Assembly (NCBI GenBank): GCA_041395945.1
Contig: JAWKZN010000001.1
Span: 2,418,001-2,482,000, forward strand
Direction of reading: 5' to 3'
Source of the DNA: Pseudomonadales bacterium
Lineage (GTDB): Bacteria; Pseudomonadota; Gammaproteobacteria; Pseudomonadales; Azotimanducaceae
Length of the DNA stretch: 64,000 nt
In this document: piece after piece, positions 52,341 to 62,541 of the stretch
How positions within the stretch are numbered: position 1 is the first letter of the stretch
Layout: each line of letters opens with the position of its first letter
Made by a program: the position numbers and the translations under genes
Notes under the pieces: generated by a model
The model's input: the letters and a program-made list of their open reading frames with translations, nothing else
What the model was told of the DNA's origin: nothing
Database searches by the model: none

Positions 52341-53699
52341 TTGGCTCAGGGTGATGTCAGCCGCAGCAGCATCTGGATCTATGGCTCTCTCGGTTTTCCG
52401 CTGGCCCTGCTGGGCTACCCGCTGGGTATCTGGCTGCCGCGTGCTTATGACACCTATATAGGCATCGACACGGCCTACGTGGGCGCTGTGATCAGTATTG
52501 CCGCGATATTCGATGCCATCACCGACCCGCTCATGGGCTACGCTTCCGATTCGTTTCGCACCCGCTGGGGCAGACGCAAAGCCTGGGTGCTGGTCGGCGC
52601 GCCCTTCCTGGCGCTGGCGCTCTACTTCCTGCTCAACCCCGACAAGGGCAGCACGGTGCTCTATCTGGGTGCCTGGTTCATATTCCTGCGCCTCGGAACC
52701 ACCATGCTGGGCGTGCCTTACACTGCCTGGGGCATGGAGCTGTCCGGCGAGTACAACACCCGAACCCGCATCCAGTCGGCCAGGGAGATCTTCGTGCTGC
52801 TGGGATTGATCGGCGCGGCGGCCGTGCCGGCGCTGGTGGAGATGATCTACGGTGACGATGCAACGGCCGTTCTGGTACTCAATGCCTACACCTGGCTCGC
52901 GGTACCGCTGCTGCTGCTGATCACAGTGCTGGTGGTCCTGCGCGTGCCGGAAGTGCCGCCAAGGGCAAGAGAGGGGCAGGTGGGATTCCTGCAGTCGCTG
53001 ACCCTCATGTACCGCAACAAGATTTTTCTGCGCGTGCTGACCATCGAGTTTCTGGTGGGCGGCGGGGAGGCGTTCCGCAACGCGCTGTCGCTGTATTTCA
53101 TGCAGGACTACATCGGCGCGCCACGGGCGGGCATGCTCTACCTGGTCTACTTCTCCATGGGCCTTGCTGCCATTCCGATCTGGAACTGGCTGGCCAGACG
53201 TTACGGCAAACATCGCTCGCTCTCCGGCGCCATCATTCTCGTCAGCGCGGTGAGCCTGGCCATTTTCACACTCGACTACGGACAGGTCTGGCCGTTCTAT
53301 GTGCTCTTTGCCATTAAAGGCTTCTGCTTCGGTTCCTTTGCCTATCTTCCGCGCTCCATGCTTGCCGATGTCATCGATGTGGATACGCTCAAGTCCGGCG
53401 ACGCCCGCACCGGCGGGTATTATTCGATCTACGGCTTCATGACCAAGGTGGCGCACTCCATTGGCGGCACATCGCTGATCGCCCTGGCCGTTATCGGCTA
53501 CAACACTTCGGTGGGTGCCAGCAACGGAGCGAAGGAGCTTCTCTGGCTCGGTGTTCTTTATGCCATCGTGCCCACAGTGCTGTTCAGCCTGGCCCTCTAC
53601 CTGTGCTGGACCTGGCCTCTGACCTCGGACAAGCACGCTCAGTTGCGGCGCCTGCTGGAAACGCGGGAGGCACGGCGCGCTCAGGCCAGGGCAGCCTGA
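52341..53699 (+). CDS. MFS transporter of the GPH (MelB-like) family
   Basis: 452 residues with about 12 membrane helices. The early loop DAITDPLMGYASDSFRTRWG and RRKAWVLVGAPF are the GPH cation-symporter signature; GVPYTAWGMELSGEYNTRTR is the matching loop between helices. The family imports sugars or other polar solutes with sodium or protons. Start TTG behind AAGGGGGACG. It stands alone, so the substrate cannot be inferred from neighbours. Confidence 0.88.
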   Translation: MAQGDVSRSSIWIYGSLGFPLALLGYPLGIWLPRAYDTYIGIDTAYVGAVISIAAIFDAITDPLMGYASDSFRTRWGRRKAWVLVGAPFLALALYFLLNPDKGSTVLYLGAWFIFLRLGTTMLGVPYTAWGMELSGEYNTRTRIQSAREIFVLLGLIGAAAVPALVEMIYGDDATAVLVLNAYTWLAVPLLLLITVLVVLRVPEVPPRAREGQVGFLQSLTLMYRNKIFLRVLTIEFLVGGGEAFRNALSLYFMQDYIGAPRAGMLYLVYFSMGLAAIPIWNWLARRYGKHRSLSGAIILVSAVSLAIFTLDYGQVWPFYVLFAIKGFCFGSFAYLPRSMLADVIDVDTLKSGDARTGGYYSIYGFMTKVAHSIGGTSLIALAVIGYNTSVGASNGAKELLWLGVLYAIVPTVLFSLALYLCWTWPLTSDKHAQLRRLLETREARRAQARAA

Positions 53700-53887
53700 T
53701 CAACTATGTACCTGGCGTCTGAGTTCATGCGGAACAGTCAGGCAGTTGTTCTGGTTTGGCGGGCAGCTCTGCTTGCGCACGGGTTTACCTGAATCAGGCG
53801 GCAGCAGTTTAGCGGTCCAGGGTTGGAATGCTTGCGGTTTTGTTGATCTGAACGCATCGGATGATCCGGAGTGTAAAACAGAGGATG

Positions 53888-54763
53888 CTACTGCCAGTTG
53901 AATGCGGTGATTTCCCGCATGAAGGCTTTTGCGGCTGGAGTCAGCTTCCGTCCCGGCATGTGAACCATGCGGACTTCACGAGCCACCTCCGGATCGACCA
54001 GGGGCCGGCTGAGGACACCCTGGTGGGTGATGGAGCATTCCGGCATGAACGCAAAACCCATCCCCGCCGCCACCATGGCTTGTATCCAGTCCTCGCGCTC
54101 GCTGCGGAAGTTTGCATAGAGCGTGATATCGCGCTGCTCGCATATACCCATGACCACTTCGCGCAGCTCGCAGGCCAGCCGATCGACGTAGTGTTCGTTG
54201 GCGACGTCCGCCAGGTTGATCGTCGTCTGATTCTTGAATCGATGATTGGGGGCGAAAACCACCAGGTAGCGTTCCGTATAGATCAGCTGCGTACGGTAAC
54301 TCTCGTCGAATCCCTTAGGTGATGAAAGAACTGCGATATCCAGTTCATCGTCCTGCAGTTTGCGGTCGAGTTGTTCCAGCGTACCCACATGTACTTCGAG
54401 ATCGACTCCCGGGTACCGGAGCTGGTACATGGCGAGGCAGTTCCCGATACGGTTCGGCCCGATGGTGGACATGACACCGACTTTCAGCGGTGCGCGATCC
54501 AGCAACCGATAACCCTTGGCGGTTTCCTGGGCCGATTCCATCTCGCTCATGATGCTCTCGAACCGTGGCTGCATCAGCTCGCCGAGTGAGCTCAGGTGGA
54601 TGGTGCGGCCTTCCCGGTGAAAGAGCGGATCCCCGAGTTCCGATTCCAGCTTCCTGATAGCCACGGTCAGCGCCGGCTGGGTAACACCACATGCGTCGGC
54701 TGCCTTCGTGAAGCTGCGAAGACTGCAGACGCTCAGAAAGTATCTGACCTGATGAATCTCCAC
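53888..54763 (-). CDS. LysR-family transcriptional regulator
   Basis: About 291 residues. The HTH region reads RYFLSVCSLRSFTKAADACG, then VTQPALTVAIRKLESELGDPLFHREG. The ligand domain follows with LDIAVLSSPKGFDESYRTQL and VDRLACELREVV. The GTG at 54763 behind GTGGGG gives the usual LysR N-terminus (VEIHQVRYFLSV); the longer open frame upstream is unlikely. The effector domain resembles the CysB/CbbR/OxyR-like group, but no target is obvious. Divergent from the S8-protease-like gene. Confidence 0.88.
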   Translation of the reverse strand: MEIHQVRYFLSVCSLRSFTKAADACGVTQPALTVAIRKLESELGDPLFHREGRTIHLSSLGELMQPRFESIMSEMESAQETAKGYRLLDRAPLKVGVMSTIGPNRIGNCLAMYQLRYPGVDLEVHVGTLEQLDRKLQDDELDIAVLSSPKGFDESYRTQLIYTERYLVVFAPNHRFKNQTTINLADVANEHYVDRLACELREVVMGICEQRDITLYANFRSEREDWIQAMVAAGMGFAFMPECSITHQGVLSRPLVDPEVAREVRMVHMPGRKLTPAAKAFMREITAFNWQ

Positions 54764-54959
54764 AAATATGCCCCACCGCAGACCCAGGAGACACGGGGGA
54801 TAACAGTACCAAAAACCATAAACGCCGACTATCGAATGATAACCGCGGTTGCCTTGTTCGTGCTCGATCATCGCCAGAAACTCAATCGCACCAGACGCCA
54901 GGAGAGAAGCGCTGAATCTGCGCCCCTGAGAGTGCGTCGTGGCACGCGGAGAAGATGCA

Positions 54960-57900
54960 ATGGAACATCCGAGTTATTGGTCCAGAAAGGTGCTGCTCAC
55001 TGCACTGATTCCTCTCGTGCTGTACGGCTGCGGCGGTGGTGGGGGCACGAATGCGTCCTTGCCGCAGGCCGGGAGCGGTGGTCCGCCTCAGGTCGATCTG
55101 CTCGCCGGTGACCCCGGGGCGCTTGCTGTCCATGCGCTACCCGACGTTGAGCCGAGTGCCGTGCCGACCGCCGACATGGCCGGCGACCTGCTACTCACGC
55201 GCATTCGGCTCGTACTGGATCCGGGAGCAACCGTTGCTGAATTCAACGCCGCTGCCCGGGTTGCGCGCGCGATCGCGATCGCGAGTGCCTCGCCCGGGGC
55301 GCGTTCGGTCAGTCTCGCCATACCACGAATGGCGGGGGGTGCCGCGCTGCCTGCGCTGCTGGATGAGCTCGAGACCCTTCCGGGTATCACGGCCGCACTG
55401 CCTGCCCGGCAGTTCGCCGGCAGTATCCTTCCCGGTACGGAACAGGGCGGGGTACAGGCGCCGGATCAGCTGGCACATCTGTTGCCCACGCGATTCCCGG
55501 CCGCATGGAACGCGGCGTTTCGCGCGGACGGCACGCTGCTGCCAGCCGCTGCGGATTGCACTCCATCCGAGGCAACGGTACTCATCGCCGACCTTTTCGG
55601 GTCCGCGCCTCCGAACACGGGGAACCAGCTCGCGCCGTTCGCGAATTCGCAACGATTCGGTCGATTCTCCGCGGGTCCCGAGGACCACGGCTGGCAGGTC
55701 GCTGCCGTACTTGGCAGCGCATTCGATGATCTGATGCCCACTGGCGGTACGGCACTGCCGCAGTGCGTAGACCTGGTGCTGGTGGACCTGCTCGGTCTCG
55801 ATTACATCGATGTCATCGACACCCTGCGCAGGGCGGTAAACGGTCAGCTCGCGTTTGCAAGGATGATCGTCAACCTGTCGGTTGGCTACAGCCTGAAGTT
55901 CTGTGGCCCGAATCTCGATGGTGTGTGCACGTCCGCAAATCTCGATGCAACGCCGCGGGCGATGCTCCAACGTGAAATCGAATCGCGGATCTGGGCGGCG
56001 ATCGAGTGGAGGGCGATCACCAGCGATTCGCTGGATGCGCGGATGCTGCTGGTGCAGGCGGCCGGCAATGAGGCGGCCGAACGTCCCAGTAATGGCGGGC
56101 TGGGCCTGATTTATCCGGGAATCTCCGATGCCCGTGCAGCCTCGCCCGTGGCACTCGCCGGCCTGCTCGATCTTCCGGCTTTCGATACGTACTTTTCGCC
56201 CACCTCACTTCAGGCACGATGGATGTGGACGCACACGGCTCACCCCTCACTGCTGCTCGATGATGCGACGGTCGAGGGTTTCGGGACCGAGATTGCGGCG
56301 CGTCTGAACCGTATTCCGACATTCAGAAATCTGTTGGTGGTGGGTTCCACGACGACCGGCGCACTGCCCTCGGATCTGACCCGCAGCGCGTTCTCGAACG
56401 AACCCGCCACTCTGTACGCCGTGGGAGAGGAAGTGCCGGGACTCGGCGGCATACTGCTCGACGGAACCAGCTTTGCCGCGCCGCAGGTCGCCGCGCTTGC
56501 TGCCTGGCTCTGGTCTGTTTCGGACTACGAAGAACAGGGTCCGGTGCTGGAGACGGTCGATCTGATCAGGAGCACGTCGGTAGCGGACCGGCTGATCGAT
56601 GCCTACGCGGCCACACTCGCCCTCGATGCTGTAGTGAACGGAACCGCGCCCGGTGTTCGGGAGGCATTGCTCGACGTCAATGGTGATGGTGCGTTCGACG
56701 AAGCGGATCTGTTTCGCTTCAACGAAGCCTACGGGCTGGACGATCCCGGCACGCCGACCATCCCGGAAAGCCGAGACTACAGTCGATTCGATCTCAACGG
56801 TGACGGGAGTACCGGAGGGATACCCACCGCAACGTTCGATCTCGATCGCAGCGGTCCGCCGGGAGCGGGTGGGATCAGTTCGGTAGACCGGGAAATCGAG
56901 GGTTATCCGATCACTTTCAACGAAGCCACCGTCTCCGATATCCAGATACTGTGCTACTACGCCTATTCGACCGTCTACGCCGGTGGCAGTCCAACTCCGG
57001 CGCAGGAAGCGGTGCGTACCGAACTGCTTGGACCGGAGCATTGTGCCGGCGTGAGGATGGATCTCGTACTCCCTTCGTCGATCTCCGGTAGTGCACAGAT
57101 CGACATCAGGATCGAAAGACCCGACGGTAGCGGTGGCTTCCTTCCGGCCCCGGATCTGCTGCTCGATCTCGTCTCCTCATGCGGCGCACTCGCCGCCTCC
57201 AGCGGCCGCACCGATGCTTCCGGCGTGTTCTCCACATCGGTCGGGTCGGTGGAAGGCTGCAGCAGTATCTCGATTTCCGCTACCGCTCGGGCCGACCAAG
57301 GCAGCCAGCCACTCGCGCAGCGCACGGCGACGGCGAGGGTCAACGGCATCACATTCGGCGATAACGTGACCCTCTGCCGGCAATCGATGATTCAGGCGTT
57401 CAATGCGAGTGGCATCAGCACGGTCGTGGGAAATCTCTCGATCGAACGCAGGGAGTCCTGCCGTGAGGACGAAGAAGGGCCCGTGACCGAGACCGCGCTG
57501 AACGTCTCTCTGGCAGGGCTGCTGAGGGTGGGTGGTCATCTGACCATCGATGGTCCGGTGTCGGGAATCAGCGCATCCGGCCTTTCGGAAGTAGGAGGCA
57601 ATTTCACACTGGCGGGCATCACCGGTTCGGCGAACCCCTCCTTTCCCGCACTTCTGCGCGTGGATGGCAGCCTCACCGTCAGCGAAAATACCGGATTGAG
57701 CGACGCAAACTACCCGATGCTCGAGTATGTGGGTGATTCTCTGTTCGTCGAGGGCAATGTCGGCATGACCACCGCGCGCTTCCCTCTACTGGAGCAGGTA
57801 TTCACTGGCTGGGTTAACAGCGGCGGAATTTTCATCACTGATAATCCGAACATGATTGAACTTGCGATCGGGCCGGTGCGCATCAACACAGCAAACGGGG

Positions 57901-58046
57901 GATTGTTCATCACCGGAAACGCGGTGCTCTCGAGTCTGATGGGGGTCAGCTGCGAGCTCCGCGGCGGAGGCGTCTGGATCATGGACAACCCAACGCTGCC
58001 CGAAAGCGAGGTAGAGCGTTTCAGGGACTGCCTGCAGGAGGAGTGA
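54960..58046 (+). CDS. Subtilisin-like (S8) lipoprotein with calcium-binding repeats
   Basis: 1028 residues. The signal has a lipobox (ALIPLVLYGC) followed by a Gly-rich linker. The S8 catalytic elements are EDHGWQVAAVLG (His), LLVQAAGNEA (oxyanion Asn), and LDGTSFAAPQVAALAAWLW (Ser); the Asp is probably in TVLIADLFG. After the protease come two dockerin/EF-hand-like loops (DVNGDGAFDEADLFRFNEAY and DLNGDGSTGG), then a Cys-containing Ig-like part, and a C-terminal set of short strands resembling receptor-L-domain repeats (RVDGSLTVSENTGLSD, YVGDSLFVEGNVG, GGLFITGNAVLSS). The ATG follows GGAGAAG. A surface or periplasmic protease; target unknown. Confidence 0.8.
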   Translation: MEHPSYWSRKVLLTALIPLVLYGCGGGGGTNASLPQAGSGGPPQVDLLAGDPGALAVHALPDVEPSAVPTADMAGDLLLTRIRLVLDPGATVAEFNAAARVARAIAIASASPGARSVSLAIPRMAGGAALPALLDELETLPGITAALPARQFAGSILPGTEQGGVQAPDQLAHLLPTRFPAAWNAAFRADGTLLPAAADCTPSEATVLIADLFGSAPPNTGNQLAPFANSQRFGRFSAGPEDHGWQVAAVLGSAFDDLMPTGGTALPQCVDLVLVDLLGLDYIDVIDTLRRAVNGQLAFARMIVNLSVGYSLKFCGPNLDGVCTSANLDATPRAMLQREIESRIWAAIEWRAITSDSLDARMLLVQAAGNEAAERPSNGGLGLIYPGISDARAASPVALAGLLDLPAFDTYFSPTSLQARWMWTHTAHPSLLLDDATVEGFGTEIAARLNRIPTFRNLLVVGSTTTGALPSDLTRSAFSNEPATLYAVGEEVPGLGGILLDGTSFAAPQVAALAAWLWSVSDYEEQGPVLETVDLIRSTSVADRLIDAYAATLALDAVVNGTAPGVREALLDVNGDGAFDEADLFRFNEAYGLDDPGTPTIPESRDYSRFDLNGDGSTGGIPTATFDLDRSGPPGAGGISSVDREIEGYPITFNEATVSDIQILCYYAYSTVYAGGSPTPAQEAVRTELLGPEHCAGVRMDLVLPSSISGSAQIDIRIERPDGSGGFLPAPDLLLDLVSSCGALAASSGRTDASGVFSTSVGSVEGCSSISISATARADQGSQPLAQRTATARVNGITFGDNVTLCRQSMIQAFNASGISTVVGNLSIERRESCREDEEGPVTETALNVSLAGLLRVGGHLTIDGPVSGISASGLSEVGGNFTLAGITGSANPSFPALLRVDGSLTVSENTGLSDANYPMLEYVGDSLFVEGNVGMTTARFPLLEQVFTGWVNSGGIFITDNPNMIELAIGPVRINTANGGLFITGNAVLSSLMGVSCELRGGGVWIMDNPTLPESEVERFRDCLQEE

Positions 58047-58061
58047 TCTGCCGGTGTGGCG

Positions 58062-58754
58062 TCAATAGGCTGGCGCAGTCCCGGCGAAAGCAGGCCTTAC
58101 CGACAGACGATCGTAGTAGGCTGATAAACAATGGTTACCGGTGCGCCAGTCGTCTTCGGGATGACGCCAGTTTGCGTAGTCCAGGGCCGAAATCACCGCG
58201 ATTGCTGCGAGCGTCACCCGATCAGCTTCATCGGTGACCAGTGCATCAAGTCGCCGGTAACATCGGTTGGCGCGGGTTTGCTCCCGATTGATCACGGCTG
58301 TAGAACGAAGCGCCTCTTCGCGCCGGTACTTTTCCATTGAGCGTACGAAATGTGAGTCCATGAGCACCGATGCTACGGATTCCAGCTGCAGAGCCTGCAG
58401 CAGATCCGCTTTTTCACCAGGCATGAGAATGCCGCCAGCGAGGTCGTTGAGATATCGGGTAATGATCAGAGATTCACACAGTTCGGTACCATCTTCGCAG
58501 ACAAGCACCGGGATCTTCTGGCCCACGCTGATATCAGAGAGTTGCTCCAGGGACTCGACCGCGATCTCCTCGACCTGATCCATGAGTCCGCCTTCACGCA
58601 CCGCCAGACGGGCCCGCCGGGCATAGGGCGAGTTTCTACTGAAATAAAGTTTGATGAGGTTCTCCTTGCCTGACTGAAAACTGACATCTTGAGACTGTCG
58701 CAGCTCTTGCCATGACCGCCGCAGTCTTCTATGGGGCGCATGCTCCCGGATCAT
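58062..58754 (-). CDS. Glutathione S-transferase family protein
   Basis: The GST core starts at KLYFSRNSPYARRARLAVRE, continues with QKIPVLVCEDGTELCESLII and a helical domain, and ends ALDYANWRHPEDDW. A strong AAGGAG lies right before the expected start, but the codon there is ATC (or CTC), not ATG; the only in-frame ATG is 96 bases upstream and would add about 32 non-homologous residues. Either a rare start is used or the start has been lost. It converges with the S8 gene, 15 bases apart. Confidence 0.7.
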   Translation of the reverse strand: MIREHAPHRRLRRSWQELRQSQDVSFQSGKENLIKLYFSRNSPYARRARLAVREGGLMDQVEEIAVESLEQLSDISVGQKIPVLVCEDGTELCESLIITRYLNDLAGGILMPGEKADLLQALQLESVASVLMDSHFVRSMEKYRREEALRSTAVINREQTRANRCYRRLDALVTDEADRVTLAAIAVISALDYANWRHPEDDWRTGNHCLSAYYDRLSVRPAFAGTAPAY

Positions 58755-58977
58755 ATCAGTTCAATAATGGTGTGGTGGATGGCTTGTGGTTATCACACAA
58801 GTGACTTCTCAGATGTCACTCTGCAGCGAAAGAAGGAGCTGCAGTTCGACGCTGGCGGAAGGCCCCCAGCAGTCGGCCGTAAGTCGGCACAGGCGATTTC
58901 TCCTCGGCGGCGCGACAATTTGTCGCATTCTCGCGCGTGGCCCGTTTCGGCAGACTGGTATCCGACGTCTGCTGGCC

Positions 58978-61239
58978 ATGGAAGACCTGATCGTGAATCC
59001 GCAACATTACGCGCTACTGTTCGCACTCCTCCCCCTCCCTGCTGCTGCCGCAGACACCGATACCCGGGCGCTGGAGGAACTGGTGGTGACCGGCGAACGC
59101 GTCGTGGAGCCCCAGGCAGTCGGCCGCCACGATCTCGATGCGGACAGTCTGTTCCGGGCAAGGCTGTCGTCGAGCGATACGGCGAAGCTGCTGCTGAGCG
59201 TTCCCGGTGTGCATGCCTCCAGCGCCGGTGGTGTTTCCAGCCTGCCCAGTGTGCACGGACTCGCCGACGATCGTCTGCGGATCAGGGTCGACGGTATGGA
59301 TCTCATTGCCTCGTGCCCGAATCACATGAACCCGGCGCTCTCCTACATCGCTCCAGCACAGGTGGAGACGCTGAGCGTATTCGCGGGTATCGCACCGGTG
59401 AGTACCGGTGGCGACAGCATCGGCGCTGCCATCATCGCGGATTCCGCATCACCCGTCTTCGCCACAGCCTCCGGCGAGCGCCTCTTCCAGGGTGAAGCGG
59501 GCGGCTCCTACCGCAGCAATGGCGATGCCAGAACTGCAAACCTGGCGATGACCCTGGCCTCCGAGAATCTGTCACTGTCCTACAACGGCGTACTGTCGGA
59601 ATCGGACAACTACACGGCGGGCGGTAACTTCAGGGATACGATTGAAACCGGACGTCAGGGTCATACATTGCCACGGGACGAAGTGGGCTCGACCGCCTGG
59701 AAGACGCGCGATCATATGGTGGGCCTGGCGGTAAAGAAGGATCGTCATCAGCTGCAGGCAACCTACGGCTACCAGGACATGCCTTATCAGCTGTATCCCA
59801 ATCAGCGGATGGATCTGCTCGACAACCAGCAGCGGCGGCTCAATCTGCGTTACAAGGCCGATTTCGACAGTGTTCAGGTCGAAGCGGGCGGCTACCGGGA
59901 AACCGTCAATCATCGCATGGACTTCGGGCCGGATCGCCGCTACTGGTATGGCTCGAACTCCGGTATGGGCACGCCCTGCACACCCGTTCGCTTCTCCGGC
60001 GACCCCGACGGGACCTGTGCCGCCGGGATGCCGATGAACACGGAGAGTGAGACCCTTGGGTTCACCCTGCGCACCGATTTCAGGCTCCGGGACGACGGCG
60101 TGCTGCGAATCGGAACCGAGTATCAGACATACGAGCTCGATGACTGGTGGCCGGCTTCCGGCGGCGGCATGGGTCCCGGCACGTTCTGGAACATCCGCGA
60201 CGGCGAACGTGACCGCGTCGCGTTCTTCGGCGAATGGGAATCGCGGATCGGCAGCCGCTGGGTCACATCGCTCGGTGTGAGATACGAGAACGTGAAATCG
60301 GATGCGGGTGACGCTGCGGGGTACAGCAGCGCAGTAAACGCGCCAGGGTTCCAGTATCGCGGCAGTACGTCGTTCAATGCGCTCGAACACGATCGCAACG
60401 ACGACAACTGGAATGCAGCCGCTCTCGCTCGTTACGTCGCGACGGAGACATTCGAGCTCGAGTTCGGCTACGCGCACAAGGTTCGCTCGCCCAACCTGTA
60501 CGAACGTTACACCTGGTCGACCTGGCCGATGGCCGCGTCGATGAACAACTTCGTGGGTGACGGCAACGGCTATGTGGGCAACCCGGCGCTCGAGCCCGAG
60601 CAGGCGGACACGTTCTCGGTTTCGCTCGACTGGCATTCGGCGGACAGGTCGCGTCAGCTTCGACTGACACCCTTCTACACGCGCGTGCACGACTACATCG
60701 ACGCAGTGGCCGGGCCCTCGTTTGCAGACGATGCCTTCAACATCCTTTACTACACCAACGAGTCGGCACGGATCTACGGCTTCGATCTGTCTGCCCGCCT
60801 GCCGATCGTCCGGACCCGGGCGGGTGAATTCGGACTCGAAGCGGTCGTCAACTATACCGATGGCGAAAACCGCGACAGTGGCGACGATCTCTACAACATC
60901 ATGCCACTCAACGTGAAGTTATCGCTCACGCACCAGTCCGGGCGCTGGGACAATGCAATCGAGCTGATAGTCGTCGCCAGCAAGGATAAGGTCTCCGACG
61001 TGCGCAACGAGATCGAGACACCGGGCTACGAACTGGTGAATATGCATCTCGGCTACGCCTGGGCGAATGTGCGTCTCGGTATATCGGTGGAGAATCTCCT
61101 CGACGAGAACTACGCGCTGCCGCTCGGCGGTGCCTACACAGGCCAGGGCATGACCATGAGCCTCAACGGCATTCCCTGGGGAATTCCGGTTCCGGGGATG
61201 GGCAGGTCCGTGAACGCGGGTATCATGTTCTCCTTTTGA
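58978..61239 (+). CDS. TonB-dependent outer-membrane copper receptor, OprC-like
   Basis: 753 residues with a signal peptide (YALLFALLPLPAAAA), a plug domain (VPGVHASSAGGVSSLPSVHG, then RIRVDGM) and a beta-barrel ending in Phe (IMFSF). Two features match the copper site of OprC/NosA: C-P-N-H-M (Cys113 and Met117) and H-R-M (His312 and Met314), the same CxxxM plus HxM arrangement known for OprC. Copper import or sensing is therefore likely. A GTG 15 bases downstream behind GGAAG is an alternative start. Followed after 72 bases by RegB/RegA-like genes. Confidence 0.85.
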   Translation: MEDLIVNPQHYALLFALLPLPAAAADTDTRALEELVVTGERVVEPQAVGRHDLDADSLFRARLSSSDTAKLLLSVPGVHASSAGGVSSLPSVHGLADDRLRIRVDGMDLIASCPNHMNPALSYIAPAQVETLSVFAGIAPVSTGGDSIGAAIIADSASPVFATASGERLFQGEAGGSYRSNGDARTANLAMTLASENLSLSYNGVLSESDNYTAGGNFRDTIETGRQGHTLPRDEVGSTAWKTRDHMVGLAVKKDRHQLQATYGYQDMPYQLYPNQRMDLLDNQQRRLNLRYKADFDSVQVEAGGYRETVNHRMDFGPDRRYWYGSNSGMGTPCTPVRFSGDPDGTCAAGMPMNTESETLGFTLRTDFRLRDDGVLRIGTEYQTYELDDWWPASGGGMGPGTFWNIRDGERDRVAFFGEWESRIGSRWVTSLGVRYENVKSDAGDAAGYSSAVNAPGFQYRGSTSFNALEHDRNDDNWNAAALARYVATETFELEFGYAHKVRSPNLYERYTWSTWPMAASMNNFVGDGNGYVGNPALEPEQADTFSVSLDWHSADRSRQLRLTPFYTRVHDYIDAVAGPSFADDAFNILYYTNESARIYGFDLSARLPIVRTRAGEFGLEAVVNYTDGENRDSGDDLYNIMPLNVKLSLTHQSGRWDNAIELIVVASKDKVSDVRNEIETPGYELVNMHLGYAWANVRLGISVENLLDENYALPLGGAYTGQGMTMSLNGIPWGIPVPGMGRSVNAGIMFSF

Positions 61240-61311
61240 AGGATCGCCGCGCGTTACCCGCGGAGAGCCCGCGGTTATACTGCCGGACCGGATCCGCATC
61301 GCGACCCATTC

Positions 61312-62541
61312 GTGCTGAACTCACCTTTTCAATCTCCGACCATGATCAACCTCCGCCGGCTGGTCGTGGTCAGGCTCGTGACCGTGGGCGCAGTACTGCC
61401 CGCGCTCGTGGTCTTCGGTCTGTGGCTCGGCTATCCGTTGCCGGTCCTGCCGCTCGCCGCAGTCATCGTCACCACGATCCTGATCACGCTGGCGGTAGCC
61501 GGGTGGTCCGCGCGACAGCCGGAGACCGCGGACAGCCGCGGGATCGTACTGCAGCTCGGCATCGACGTCGCGGCGCTCACCGGGGTGCTGTACCTGTCCG
61601 GTGGCTGGACCAACCCTCTGGTATCCCTCTACCTGGTGCCGGTCGCAGTGGCCGCCACCACGCTGTCCGCCACCACCACCTGGGTATTCGCCGGTCTGTG
61701 CGTGCTGGCCTACGGCCTGGTGACGCGCTTCTACGTGCCCGCGCTGCACGTGCATGTGGCGGAGGATACGGCCTTCACACTGCACGTGGCCGGAATGTGG
61801 ATGACGTTCGTGCTGGCTGCCGGTCTGGTCGCCTACTTCGGCTCCAGCATGGCTGCGACACTGCGTGCCCGCGAGCGCGCGCTGCTGAAAGCGCGGGAGC
61901 GGAATCTGAGGAACGAGCAGATTCTCGGTGTGGCAACGCTTGCCGCAGGCACGGCGCACGAACTCTCTACCCCACTCGCCAGTATCAATGTGATCGCCGC
62001 GGAGCTCGAAGCCGCAACCGAAGGAGAGGTTCGGGAAGAGCTGCGCCTGTTGCTCGGACAGGTTGATATTTGCCGTGACGTGCTCGAACGTCTCCGCGAA
62101 GCCGCGACACCGACCCGTGAGCTGGTGCGGGGCGATCGCCTGCTGGAATCGCTGCGCGAGCGCCTTTCCCTGCTTCGGCCCACGATACGCACGCGTCTCG
62201 AGATGCGCGACACGGACAATGCACCGCTGCTCGACATCGACACGACACTGCGCCAGGCACTGCTGAATCTGCTCGACAATGCAGCGGACGTCTCACCGCA
62301 GGACGTGGTACTGGTGGGATGCTGGACACCCGACGCCGCCGTAATCGACATCCTCGATCGCGGACCCGGTTTTGGCAGGGCGTCGACAGTGCAGGGCAAC
62401 GGCCTGGGTATGGGCTTCATGCTCGCGAACACGAGCATCGAGAGTGCCGGTGGTTCGGTGCACGCACTTGCACGGGAGGGTGGCGGCACCTGCATTCGGA
62501 TACGTCTGCCCGCAATCCGACCGACAGAGGACGCCGCATGA
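61312..62541 (+). CDS. RegB/PrrB-like redox sensor histidine kinase
   Basis: 409 residues with about six membrane helices. GGWTNPLVSLYLVP contains the quinone-site motif GGxxNP of RegB. The H-box AAGTAHELSTPLASINV resembles RegB (AHELGTPLATI), followed by N-box LLNLLDNAADVS and G-box ILDRGPGFG. RegB senses ubiquinone redox state and activates RegA. The redox Cys of RegB, normally beside the H-box, is not evident; a Cys in VDICRDVLERL is nearby. The start is GTG without a clear ribosome-binding site; ATG at 61342 is possible. ATGA overlap with the regulator gene. Confidence 0.85.
   Translation: MLNSPFQSPTMINLRRLVVVRLVTVGAVLPALVVFGLWLGYPLPVLPLAAVIVTTILITLAVAGWSARQPETADSRGIVLQLGIDVAALTGVLYLSGGWTNPLVSLYLVPVAVAATTLSATTTWVFAGLCVLAYGLVTRFYVPALHVHVAEDTAFTLHVAGMWMTFVLAAGLVAYFGSSMAATLRARERALLKARERNLRNEQILGVATLAAGTAHELSTPLASINVIAAELEAATEGEVREELRLLLGQVDICRDVLERLREAATPTRELVRGDRLLESLRERLSLLRPTIRTRLEMRDTDNAPLLDIDTTLRQALLNLLDNAADVSPQDVVLVGCWTPDAAVIDILDRGPGFGRASTVQGNGLGMGFMLANTSIESAGGSVHALAREGGGTCIRIRLPAIRPTEDAA

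Noticed and set aside
52251..53636. 461-codon minus-strand open frame over the GPH transporter
   Set aside because: The plus strand encodes clear membrane helices and the GPH signature. The minus-strand product is Gln/His/Arg-rich shadow sequence.
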